Shown: positions 1-8,344 of the stretch, piece after piece | Layout of the letters: every line of letters begins with the position of its first letter | How positions within the stretch are numbered: the stretch's first letter is position 1 | NCBI GenBank assembly: GCA_016841825.1 | Contig: JAENYK010000006.1 | Coordinates: 186,001-250,000, forward strand | From: Halothermothrix sp. | GTDB taxonomy: Bacteria > Bacillota > Halanaerobiia > DY22613 | Direction of reading: 5' to 3' | DNA: 64,000 nucleotides | Notes under the pieces: generated by a model | What the model saw: the letters and a program-made list of their open reading frames with translations, nothing else | What the model was told of the DNA's origin: nothing | Databases searched by the model: none | Made by a program: the position numbers and the translations under genes

Positions 1-1
1 G

Positions 2-1987
2 ATTCTAGCAAAGGATTTGTATAAAATTAGGTTTGTCAATGATCCCCAGATTTCACCTGCTGGTAATGAAGTATTATATGTTGTTAAAACGGTTGATCAG
101 GAGAAGGAGTACACTTCGCAGATTTGGTTGGTAGATCACAAAGGGGAATCGGTACAGTTTACTAATACCACAAAAGTTGATACTACGCCCAGGTGGTCAC
201 CGATAGGAGATCAGATTGCTTTCATCTCTAATCGCAGTGGCGACAAGCAGATCTGGTTGGTAAATCGGCATGGTGGTGAAGCGAGACAGTTGACCTCTTT
301 GCACAATGGAGCTAATGAACCAGTCTGGTCACCTGATGGGAAGCAGATAGCCTTTTTATCTCCAGTAGGTTCTAATGAAGAGCTAGATATTTTGTTACAA
401 GAGAAGTCTCCAGAAGAACGAGAGAAGGAGAAGAAAGATAGGACTAATCAGGTTAGAGTAATAGATGATTTCAGATATAAATCGGATGACAGAGGATTTC
501 TGGATGGTAAGAAGTCTCATATCTGGATTTTGAACCTGGCAACTGAAGAAATTGAAAGAGTTACTACTGACGAACGAAACTATTCTAGCCTGGTCTGGTC
601 TATGGATGGTCAGAGTCTGATTGTCGCTGCTGAAGTAGATGAACCTGAGTATCATCCGGGAATGAGTAGAATCTGGTCGATTAATTTGCGGACGAGGGAA
701 ATGAAAAATCTATTAACTGGGGAGTTTTATGCTAATTCACCTAGCTGTTCACCTGACGGTACTAAGATTGCATTTTTTGGTCATCAAGGTGAGTACAAAG
801 GGGCTACCTTAAGTCGAATTTGGATAATTAATCTCCAGAATGGCAGCATTAGAGCTTTGGCTAAAGATCGAGATTTGGGTGCAGGTGATTATGCCATGAG
901 TGACATGCGTGCCGGTGGATCTAATCCGGGGCCAGTCTGGTCCTTTGATGGTCAGGCTATCTATGCAAAAGTTAGTCAACGGGGTAATACTGGTATATAT
1001 CGGTTTGGGCTTGATGATTCGGTAGAAGAAGTTGTTGGTGGTCAACGGCAGATTTATGGGTTCAGTATGGATGTGGATAAGCAGTCGATTGCATTTACAT
1101 ATACCGATGCATTAAATCCTGGAGAAGTGGCTTTTTATGATTTGGCCAGTGGTCAGGAGACAGTTTTAACAGAGCTAAATGTTGAGCTTTTTGCAGAACT
1201 GGAACTGTCTGTACCTGAAGAGTTTAGTTTTAAAGGTGCAGATGGCTGGGAGATTCAGGGTTGGATAATGAAACCAGTTGGTTACCAGGATGGACAAAAA
1301 TATCCATTGGTTTTAGAAGTACATGGTGGCCCCCATGCCATGTATTCTAACTCTTTCTTTCAAGAGTTTCAGTTATTGGCTGCTCATGGGTATGGAGTGG
1401 TCTATTGTAATCCACGAGGTAGTCAGGGATATGGTCAGAAGTTTGTGGATGCAGTTCGTGGTGACTATGGTGGAAATGACTATGCTGACCTGATGGCTTG
1501 TGTGGATTATGTATTGGAGAATTGGGATTGGATTGACCATGGGAGATTAGGTGTCACAGGAGGTAGTTACGGTGGATTTATGACTAACTGGATTGTCGGT
1601 CATACCGATCGATTTAAAGCTGCTGTTACCCAGCGCAGTATTGCGAACTGGATTAGTTTTGCCGGTGTAAGTGATATTGGATTTTTCTTTGCAGATTGGG
1701 AACATAAGTTGAATTTCCTCCAGGACTATCAGGAGTTGATGCGAGTTTCACCGATTTCTTATGTACAAGAGATGAAAACACCTCTGTTGATCATTCATTC
1801 TGAGCACGATTTTCGCTGCCCAGTGGAACAGGCGGAACAGTTGTTCATCGCCCTGAAGCAATTACGCCAGACTGTTCGCTTGTCAATCTTCCCGGGATCT
1901 AATCATAATCTGTCCCGTAATGGTAAAGCTGAACTGCGGGTTGAGAGATTGAATCAGATTGCTGACTGGTTTGATCGCTATTTATAA
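2..1987 (+). CDS. S9 family serine peptidase (acylaminoacyl-peptidase type), 5' end cut by window
   Basis: Prolyl-oligopeptidase-family hydrolase that trims short or acylated peptides, probably in the cytoplasm. An N-terminal beta-propeller of TolB/WD-like repeats (several SPDG/W-S motifs) precedes a C-terminal alpha/beta hydrolase domain. Counting from the TTG at 17, the triad is Ser517 in GGSYGG, Asp598 in EHDFRCP and His630 in SNHNLSRNG, all typical of the family. The reading frame is open to the window edge and its upstream codons read ILAKD-LYKIRF, matching the conserved N-terminus of these enzymes. The TTG is therefore internal and the true start lies upstream of the window. The C-terminus is complete. 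Confidence 0.93.
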   Translation: MLAKDLYKIRFVNDPQISPAGNEVLYVVKTVDQEKEYTSQIWLVDHKGESVQFTNTTKVDTTPRWSPIGDQIAFISNRSGDKQIWLVNRHGGEARQLTSLHNGANEPVWSPDGKQIAFLSPVGSNEELDILLQEKSPEEREKEKKDRTNQVRVIDDFRYKSDDRGFLDGKKSHIWILNLATEEIERVTTDERNYSSLVWSMDGQSLIVAAEVDEPEYHPGMSRIWSINLRTREMKNLLTGEFYANSPSCSPDGTKIAFFGHQGEYKGATLSRIWIINLQNGSIRALAKDRDLGAGDYAMSDMRAGGSNPGPVWSFDGQAIYAKVSQRGNTGIYRFGLDDSVEEVVGGQRQIYGFSMDVDKQSIAFTYTDALNPGEVAFYDLASGQETVLTELNVELFAELELSVPEEFSFKGADGWEIQGWIMKPVGYQDGQKYPLVLEVHGGPHAMYSNSFFQEFQLLAAHGYGVVYCNPRGSQGYGQKFVDAVRGDYGGNDYADLMACVDYVLENWDWIDHGRLGVTGGSYGGFMTNWIVGHTDRFKAAVTQRSIANWISFAGVSDIGFFFADWEHKLNFLQDYQELMRVSPISYVQEMKTPLLIIHSEHDFRCPVEQAEQLFIALKQLRQTVRLSIFPGSNHNLSRNGKAELRVERLNQIADWFDRYL

Positions 1988-2009
1988 GAGAAGTCTCTAA
2001 AGTTATTAT

Positions 2010-2054
2010 GCATTACTGCGAAAGGTAAGAATAACTTACCTTTCGCAGTAATGC
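2010..2054. repeat. perfect 20-bp inverted repeat, possible terminator
   Basis: Arms 2010-2029 and 2035-2054 are perfect complements around a 5-base loop, 22 bases after the S9 peptidase stop. There is no T-run on the + side, so intrinsic termination is uncertain; it could protect the mRNA 3' end. The rest of the gap to 2399 shows no convincing gene. It has TGTCGAA at 2340-2346 followed by TATAAT at 2348-2353. Confidence 0.6.
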
Positions 2055-2399
2055 TAAGATCCTTCCGTCATTCTGGCTTCATACTCTGTGGGAAGAACTG
2101 GCTTCTATCATCTTTGGTTCCGGGCACTTTTTACAGCCGCTTTGGGGACAAAAAAGTTTTCTCACTATAGGTTTAGCTTCTTTCCGGATAGATTATCTGA
2201 AGAGAGACCTAATAATATATCGGAAGTCAAAAGTTTCTCAGGTAGAGGCGGGAGAATTGCCATAATTGGTAGTTCCCCGTTTAGTTTTTTTATGAGCTGA
2301 AGCTGTATGATCTATTTATGAAGGGAATTATTTATATTTTGTCGAAGTATAATTGGGAATCTACAAAGAAGAGCTTTATCCAGGAGGAGTTGTAAACTT

Positions 2400-3074
2400 A
2401 TGAGTATTCTAAAAAACGATTGGGCTCCACTACTGGCTCAGGAGTTTGAACAACCGTATTACCTTAAGTTAAGACAATTTTTGATCCAGGAATATCGGAC
2501 AAAAACTATCTACCCTGACATGTACGATATCTTCAACGCATTGCATTATACTCCATATGCGGATACTAAAGTAGTTATATTAGGACAAGACCCATATCAT
2601 GGTCCCAATCAGGCCCATGGTTTGAGTTTTTCAGTAAAACCTGGGATTAACCCACCACCATCTCTGCAGAATATTTTTAAAGAGTTAAATACTGATCTGG
2701 GCTGTTCTATTCCCAACCACGGTCATTTAATACAATGGGCTAAACAAGGTGTAATGTTACTTAATGCAGTTTTGACGGTGCGTCGGGGTCAGGCTAATTC
2801 TCATAAAGGATTGGGATGGGAGAATTTTACAGATCAGGTTATCATTAAACTGAATCAGAGAGAAAAGCCTGTGGTCTTTATTCTCTGGGGTAGAAATGCA
2901 CAAAATAAGGAAGTATTGATTACTTCACCGCAGCATTATATTATTAAATCCCCACATCCAAGTCCTTTTTCTGCAAATCGAGGATTTTTTGGAAGCCGAC
3001 CTTTTTCTCGAACTAATCAATTTTTAAAGTCGATAGGTGATACAGAGATTGATTGGCAGATTAATAATCTGTGA
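2400..3074 (+). CDS. ung: uracil-DNA glycosylase, family 1
   Basis: Removes uracil from DNA as the first step of base-excision repair. The 224-residue length is normal for the family. The water-activating motif GQDPYHGP places the catalytic Asp at residue 64, and the C-terminal [18 protein letters not shown] places the catalytic His at residue 186. The start ATG is preceded by CCAGGAGGAG at a good distance. The gene stands alone with its own terminator at 3192. Confidence 0.98.
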   Translation: MSILKNDWAPLLAQEFEQPYYLKLRQFLIQEYRTKTIYPDMYDIFNALHYTPYADTKVVILGQDPYHGPNQAHGLSFSVKPGINPPPSLQNIFKELNTDLGCSIPNHGHLIQWAKQGVMLLNAVLTVRRGQANSHKGLGWENFTDQVIIKLNQREKPVVFILWGRNAQNKEVLITSPQHYIIKSPHPSPFSANRGFFGSRPFSRTNQFLKSIGDTEIDWQINNL

Positions 3075-3191
3075 CACAAATGATTTTCATTAATTGGGAC
3101 TATTGTTTGTACTTATTTTTTGTGGATAATGAGCTTTTTGAACTGTAGAGATAAATAATACATGTCAGGAAATTATAAACTGTCTAAACCT

Positions 3192-3213
3192 AACACCCTT
3201 CGGGGTGTTTTAT
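3192..3213 (+). terminator. intrinsic terminator after ung
   Basis: AACACCC-TTCG-GGGTGTT hairpin with a tetraloop (arms 3192-3198 and 3203-3209) followed by TTTAT. It lies about 120 bases after the ung stop. Confidence 0.8.
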
Positions 3214-3298
3214 CAATTTATTTTGTTAACAATTTAATAAATTAATGTTGTCTTATGACAGAGATCTATTTTATTTTATCCAAAATTAACAAATTGAC

Positions 3299-3325
3299 TA
3301 CCCCCTTATTAAAAATAAGGGGGTA
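3299..3325. repeat. perfect 12-bp inverted repeat
   Basis: Arms 3299-3310 and 3314-3325 (TACCCCCTTATT and its complement) around AAA. No T-run follows, so it may be an operator, a processed RNA hairpin or an element end. It sits between ung and the IS200/IS605-type remnant. Confidence 0.5.
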
Positions 3326-3423
3326 CTTGACTCAGTATCATTAACAACTTCATTTGGAAATTATGAAAATAATAGTTAGCATTGCAGGAGATAATTAATC
3401 AATTGACGAAAATAAGCAGAGGA

Positions 3424-3545
3424 TTGAATGAACCCGATAAGCTAAAGCTGAACCTCGGGGCTTTAGATGGGGATTCAACCCCACCTGAAGTAGAATAAGG
3501 CAGCTCCCATTTATAGAAGTGGGAGTCATAGAACCTAGATCTAGA
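3424..3545 (+). mobile_element. IS200/IS605-type right-end remnant (omegaRNA-like), no transposase
   Basis: Three adjacent hairpins: CTAAAGC...GCTTTAG around CCTCGGGG, TGGGG-ATTCAA-CCCCA, and CTCCCA(n)TGGGAG. The order and sequences resemble the 3' ends of tnpB-bearing IS200/IS605 elements, from which omegaRNAs are made. Bases 3467-3540 align with 44859-44932 at 65 of 74 positions, so this is a dispersed repeat. No tnpA or tnpB remains, so it is a solo end or a miniature element. The family call is from recall of such ends, not a database search. Confidence 0.55.
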
Positions 3546-3606
3546 GTGTTCAGGTAATGGTAAAATAGTAGAATATTTTAGAAGTTTATTGAAAGGATGA
3601 GATCAC

Positions 3607-4626
3607 ATGAACGAGAATATTAGAGAATTGGAAGAGATAACTAAAGTATTGCTTAAATCTGAAGATAATTTTGGAGAACTAAAACAGGCTATAGATGACC
3701 TGGAGCAACTATTTTTGAGTGTAACTGAATTTGATGTTCATAACCCAGAGATTAGGGAAGATATTCATCTATCCACAGGTAAGGCAATTGGTCCGCTGTG
3801 GGCGGCAATGTGTGTAAAAGAAATTCTGCGAACGAAAAGGTTCATTAGTGGACTTTATCAGGGAATTAGAGCTGCTTTGGAGAGATTTACCAGCCCAATT
3901 CGGATACTTTATGCAGGAACCGGTCCCTTTGCTACACTGGCAATTCCGTTAACTACAGTGTTTTCGAGTGAAGAGATTCACTTTACTTTCCTGGATATAA
4001 ATCCCAAAAGTATTCAATATGTGAAAAAGATTATTCGGGCTTTTGCAGCAGAAGAGTATGTTACCCAAATTGTTCAAGGTGATGCAACTGAGTTCAGGTC
4101 AGATCAGCCATTTCACCTGATTATTACAGAAACTATGCAAAATGCTTTACAAAAAGAGCCCCAGGTTAGTATAACCATGAATCTGGTACCTCAGATAGTT
4201 CCCGATGGGATTTTGATCCCCCAAAATATTATTGTTGAAGCTGCATTATTAAATCCTAAAAAGAATGATGAGCGAATTATGGGACTGACTGATTCGGAGA
4301 ATTGCTACCATATTCTGGGTGAGATCTTTGAATTAAATAAAAATACTGCTCGGCAATTTTCATCATCTAATATCAATATTGGTGAGACCTCTTATTTTCC
4401 CGAGGTGGTGTTGGCTTTTCCTCAGGATGTATCCGCAGGATTCAGACAGTTATGTCTGCTAACAACAATTCAGGTATATGATGAAGTAATACTTAATCAT
4501 TGGCAGTGTTCATTAAATTTACCCATGAAATTAATGGAGTTAGATTTGCATAACAGTAAACCAAATTGGCTAAGCTTTCAATACCTTTTAAGTGCAAAAC
4601 CAGGTTTTAAATATTCTATTCTCTGA
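3607..4626 (+). CDS. class I SAM-dependent methyltransferase-like protein
   Basis: A 339-residue protein with a Rossmann-type methyltransferase core. ILYAGTGPFATLAIP (about residue 100) is the glycine-rich SAM-binding loop, FTFLDINPKS carries the acidic residue after strand 2, and IVQGDATEF resembles the following adenine-contacting segment. LIITETMQNALQ, where a double-E loop might lie, and a C-terminal beta-rich half recall protein arginine methyltransferases. The substrate cannot be told. An AAAGGATG ribosome site precedes the ATG. It converges with the metallopeptidase gene, 18 bases separating the two stops. Confidence 0.65.
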   Translation: MNENIRELEEITKVLLKSEDNFGELKQAIDDLEQLFLSVTEFDVHNPEIREDIHLSTGKAIGPLWAAMCVKEILRTKRFISGLYQGIRAALERFTSPIRILYAGTGPFATLAIPLTTVFSSEEIHFTFLDINPKSIQYVKKIIRAFAAEEYVTQIVQGDATEFRSDQPFHLIITETMQNALQKEPQVSITMNLVPQIVPDGILIPQNIIVEAALLNPKKNDERIMGLTDSENCYHILGEIFELNKNTARQFSSSNINIGETSYFPEVVLAFPQDVSAGFRQLCLLTTIQVYDEVILNHWQCSLNLPMKLMELDLHNSKPNWLSFQYLLSAKPGFKYSIL

Positions 4627-4644
4627 CTGTAGACTCAGTATGAG

Positions 4645-6234
4645 TTAATACTCTTCTGATCTCCAGATATCATTAATCAAATTGGTCTGGATCAGTAATT
4701 TAGCTGGATCAACTTCCAGATAAGCGATTGGTTGATCTGTTTCTAACCAAAATCTACTATGTTTATTTTCGACCAACCGGGTATTAACAACTGCTAGTAA
4801 TTCACCGTTAGCGTTGAAAGCTGCTACAGGAACCACAGCTCTCCCGGTGCCAATATTTCTAACAATACCTGCAGCAGCGTATGAGCTATTATTTTGAACG
4901 ATTTCTACATCTTCGAGAACATAATCGGGTCTGACAACCCCATCAATCCAATCTTCAAAAAACCAGTTCAGGCTCTCTCCAAAAGAAGTTCTTAACTCTT
5001 CCCGTACGTTTTCAATATTCAGTTTTCCCCCCCAGTATTTATTAAAAAGAGCAGTCCAAAAACCTGTCATCTGTTCTTCTCCAAGAGCATAATCTAGAGT
5101 ATAGAGAACCATTGCCGGACGGTCGTGAAGTAGATATGGGGCGTATGTACCAAATGTTTTCTCAGAATATCGAGAATCACTCAAAGGAATCAGCCATGCT
5201 GCATCATGCCATAGATGGTGAGGCTGCAATAAAGCCATGACAGCGATTCGAAATGATTTTGAGTACATACCATACTTATTAGCCAATGATTTAAATCCCA
5301 TATAATGAGCCAGACCTTCTGAGAGCCAGGGTTCTTCAGCTCCAACATTTGCAGGAACAATTAGATGGAATACTTCATGAAAGATCGACAGGTCAATAAC
5401 AGAAGAGTCTTGGTCCAGGTCAAATTTTTCTGGAAAAACAACCATATTAGGTTCTGCATTAGCGGATTCATTCGGGAATAACAATATGTTAAGAATCTCT
5501 GGGAATTGAATTTGATACTTCTGATAAAAATCTAAAGCTTCTTTAGAGGATCGTGCAATACGTTGAATTCTTGTCTCTTCATCTAATTGATTCTCCCGAT
5601 AATAATATCTGATTCGAGTATCAGACAGTGTAGACTCACCAGTAGTAAAGGGGGCTGCGATTAGTACTGGTTCCTGGCCTCCACCCTGAACCTGATAATA
5701 AGTAAGATCATCTACAACCCACTCATTTTCGATACTTCCATCAGTTACCAGAACAAAATTGGATGGTAAACCTATCTTCATTCGGTAATTTAACTTAACT
5801 TGAACCAGGTCAGGATAGACTGGTAACCAGAAGATGGCAGGACGTAAAGAGATATATTCAGGGCAAATTATTGAATAATTCTTAGGATCAATTTTGGCGT
5901 AACCATAATATTTAATGATAATTCTATGTAAATCACCTTCTACCAGAGTATCTTCTGAAACCGTAATCATTAGTCGACTACCAATAGTGGACCAGTGGAC
6001 TTTGTTACCATCAATTGTAGTGATCTCTTTAATCTCATTATCCATATATAAAAATATAAATGTGGAGTTAGTGTCTGGAATAAAATCTACAGTGGCTTTG
6101 ATATCATATCGACTATTCGATATATCTATCTTTACGTCTAGATCACAATAAGGTATCTGAACAAATCCAGCCTCGACTCCATAACTAAACAGGATTAAAA
6201 ATAAAAAAACTGAAAAGAACCTTTTCATACCCAC
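4645..6234 (-). CDS. secreted M1-like zinc metallopeptidase
   Basis: A 529-residue exported protein with a signal peptide (KRFFSVFLFLILFSYGVEAG). The gluzincin site is visible: HEVFH at residues 286-290 and Glu306 in WLSEGLAHYMG, the HExxH...E arrangement of M1-type aminopeptidases, with a slightly shorter spacing. The N-terminal half looks like the M1 beta-sandwich domain and the last 100 residues form another beta-rich domain. AAAGGAGG lies 8 bases before a GTG start at 6234; a second in-frame ATG follows six bases later. It probably acts outside the cytoplasmic membrane; its substrate is unknown. Confidence 0.75.
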   Translation of the reverse strand: MGMKRFFSVFLFLILFSYGVEAGFVQIPYCDLDVKIDISNSRYDIKATVDFIPDTNSTFIFLYMDNEIKEITTIDGNKVHWSTIGSRLMITVSEDTLVEGDLHRIIIKYYGYAKIDPKNYSIICPEYISLRPAIFWLPVYPDLVQVKLNYRMKIGLPSNFVLVTDGSIENEWVVDDLTYYQVQGGGQEPVLIAAPFTTGESTLSDTRIRYYYRENQLDEETRIQRIARSSKEALDFYQKYQIQFPEILNILLFPNESANAEPNMVVFPEKFDLDQDSSVIDLSIFHEVFHLIVPANVGAEEPWLSEGLAHYMGFKSLANKYGMYSKSFRIAVMALLQPHHLWHDAAWLIPLSDSRYSEKTFGTYAPYLLHDRPAMVLYTLDYALGEEQMTGFWTALFNKYWGGKLNIENVREELRTSFGESLNWFFEDWIDGVVRPDYVLEDVEIVQNNSSYAAAGIVRNIGTGRAVVPVAAFNANGELLAVVNTRLVENKHSRFWLETDQPIAYLEVDPAKLLIQTNLINDIWRSEEY

Positions 6235-6591
6235 TTATTATACCTCCTTTATAAAAATTTACAATTTAGGAAACCTCAATTTATTACATATCTTTCTCTA
6301 AGATATTGGAGAACTCCTTCAACTTAAATAAAAAAGTTATCAAGATTTACCTGTTAGTATACTTAAAGATTCAATAATTATTTTTTTCTATAGAAAATCA
6401 CATTAAATAATAACTTTTATTTGTAGAATTTATTTAGATAGTTGGAAATAATTTAAAGGAATTGTGGCTGTATATGTCGAAATATATGGTAAAATGCTTC
6501 GTAAGAGGAATTAAGTGTGGTTTAATTAAGAATTTATGGAGCACCAACAGACAGAGGCATAAATGCAAATAGCAAATTTGGAGGTGAGCAT
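6235..6591. other. divergent intergenic region, AT-rich
   Basis: This 357-base gap separates the divergent metallopeptidase and glucosidase genes and must hold both promoters. TGTCGAA at 6475-6481, followed by a TAAAAT, is the only recognisable motif; it matches the core Spo0A box of Firmicutes. No hairpin, repeat or small gene was seen. Confidence 0.4.
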
Positions 6592-8205
6592 ATGACCACA
6601 CCATGGTGGAAAACAGGGGTAAATTATGAGATCTATCCTAGAAGTTTTCAGGATACAGATGGTGATGGAGTGGGAGATCTCAAGGGTATTATTCAACATT
6701 TAGATTATCTTAACGATGGAACCCCCAATTCTCTGGGAGTAGATGCCATCTGGCTAACTCCATTTTATCCTTCACCATTTTACGATTTTGGTTATGATGT
6801 AAAAGATTATTGTGGAATAGACCCCATGTTTGGAACTATGGAAGATTTTGATACATTGATCGAAAAAGCTCATAAGCGAGGTATCAAAATCGTAATTGAT
6901 TTAGTGTTTGATCATACTTCACATCGGCATCCCTGGTTTATCGAATCCAGATTATCTAAAGATAGTCCGAAAAGAGATTGGTATATCTGGAAAGATACTA
7001 GACCGAATAATTGGAAAGCTTTTTTTGGTGGTTCAGCCTGGACTTATGACAAAGAAACCGATCAGTATTATCTGCACTCTTTTCTACCAGAGCAACCTGA
7101 TCTTAATTGGAGAAATCGGGATGTGCGGGAAGCTCTCTTTGATATTGTCCGTTTTTGGATGGATAAGGGGGTAGATGGATTTAGACTAGATGTGATTAAT
7201 TTCATTTACAAAGATCGGGAGTATAGGTCTAACCCATTTTGTTTTGGGAGACGCCCATACGAGATGCAGCACCATATTTATGATCGAAATCAGCCCGAAG
7301 CTCATCAAGCATTACAGGAACTGCGTCAATTAGTGGATCTATATGGAGAAAAGATGTTAGTGGGCGAGATTGCTCTAGATAAAGGAGAAGATTCAACTGT
7401 TGCCTCAGCATTCTATGGCAAGAATAATGATGAATTACATCTGGCATTTAATTTTGAATTTTTGAACTGTTCGTGGAAAGCAAAGGCTTTTCGAAAAGCT
7501 GTGGATCTTTGGGAGAGTTCATTACCTCCCGGTGGTTGGCCAAACTATGTTTTGAGTAATCATGATATGCCGCGGCATTATAGTCGTTATGCCAGATGGG
7601 GGCACACTGAGAAAAGAGCTAAAATAGCAGCTATGATGTTATTAACCTTACGCGGGACACCATTTCTCTATTATGGAGAAGAGATTGGTATGCGAAATGT
7701 GAGGGTTCCTCGCTGGAAATTTCAGGACCCTGTAGGTAAGCGCTATTGGCCATTCCATCCTGGACGTGATGAAGAGAGAACGCCAATGCAGTGGAATACT
7801 AACGATAATGCTGGCTTTACTATAGGTCAACCCTGGCTACCATTGTCTAGAGACTATAAGAAAAACAATGTACAGAACCAATTAGCAGATCCAGATTCAC
7901 TATTATCGTTTTATCGGAGATTAATCTGGTTACGTAAAAAAATCCCTACACTATTAACAGGGGATTATCGTGTGGTTGAGAACTCTGCAGACGATTATTG
8001 TTATACTTATTTGCGTGAAGACAAGGATGGTCGATATTTAATTGCTCTCAACTTTTCATCCAGAATACTGGATCTGAATTTAGCATCTGGTTTATCAGCT
8101 ACAGGTCAACTTATTCTTTCGACACTAACTGCAGATCAAGATAATATCTGTTTAAATCCACTGAAGTTGTGTGGAAATGAAGGGATGTTGATTAAACTAA
8201 AGTAA
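6592..8205 (+). CDS. GH13 alpha-glucosidase / oligo-1,6-glucosidase family
   Basis: A 537-residue cytoplasmic glycoside hydrolase (no signal peptide) that should release glucose from short alpha-glucosides. The (beta/alpha)8 barrel starts at once with WWKTGVNYEIYPRSFQDTDG, a family signature. Catalytic residues are the nucleophile Asp200 in GFRLDVIN, the acid/base Glu259 in LVGEI and the stabiliser Asp325 in SNHDMPR. LVFDHTSHRHPWF is conserved region I. The substrate (maltose, isomaltose, sucrose or trehalose) cannot be fixed by eye. GGAGG precedes the ATG. It is a single-gene unit ending in a strong terminator. Confidence 0.9.
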   Translation: MTTPWWKTGVNYEIYPRSFQDTDGDGVGDLKGIIQHLDYLNDGTPNSLGVDAIWLTPFYPSPFYDFGYDVKDYCGIDPMFGTMEDFDTLIEKAHKRGIKIVIDLVFDHTSHRHPWFIESRLSKDSPKRDWYIWKDTRPNNWKAFFGGSAWTYDKETDQYYLHSFLPEQPDLNWRNRDVREALFDIVRFWMDKGVDGFRLDVINFIYKDREYRSNPFCFGRRPYEMQHHIYDRNQPEAHQALQELRQLVDLYGEKMLVGEIALDKGEDSTVASAFYGKNNDELHLAFNFEFLNCSWKAKAFRKAVDLWESSLPPGGWPNYVLSNHDMPRHYSRYARWGHTEKRAKIAAMMLLTLRGTPFLYYGEEIGMRNVRVPRWKFQDPVGKRYWPFHPGRDEERTPMQWNTNDNAGFTIGQPWLPLSRDYKKNNVQNQLADPDSLLSFYRRLIWLRKKIPTLLTGDYRVVENSADDYCYTYLREDKDGRYLIALNFSSRILDLNLASGLSATGQLILSTLTADQDNICLNPLKLCGNEGMLIKLK

Positions 8206-8225
8206 ATAATATACATAATCTTGTG

Positions 8226-8268
8226 ATATGGCAAGCCAGAGAACTAATCTATGGCTTGCCATATTTTT
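8226..8268. terminator. bidirectional intrinsic terminator
   Basis: A 13-bp stem (8226-8238 with 8252-8264, ATATGGCAAGCCA and its complement) followed by TTTTTA. It sits between the convergent glucosidase and helD genes. Confidence 0.85.
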
Positions 8269-8344
8269 AATTATTAACTGCTTTGAGAAGCAGTGAATTA
8301 TAGATTCTTCTTAATGTAGGCAATAATTTGATACACAGGTTAGA

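Noticed and set aside
2088-2300. 70-codon open frame on the + strand
   Set aside because: No ribosome site, no recognisable sequence and atypical composition; kept as intergenic.
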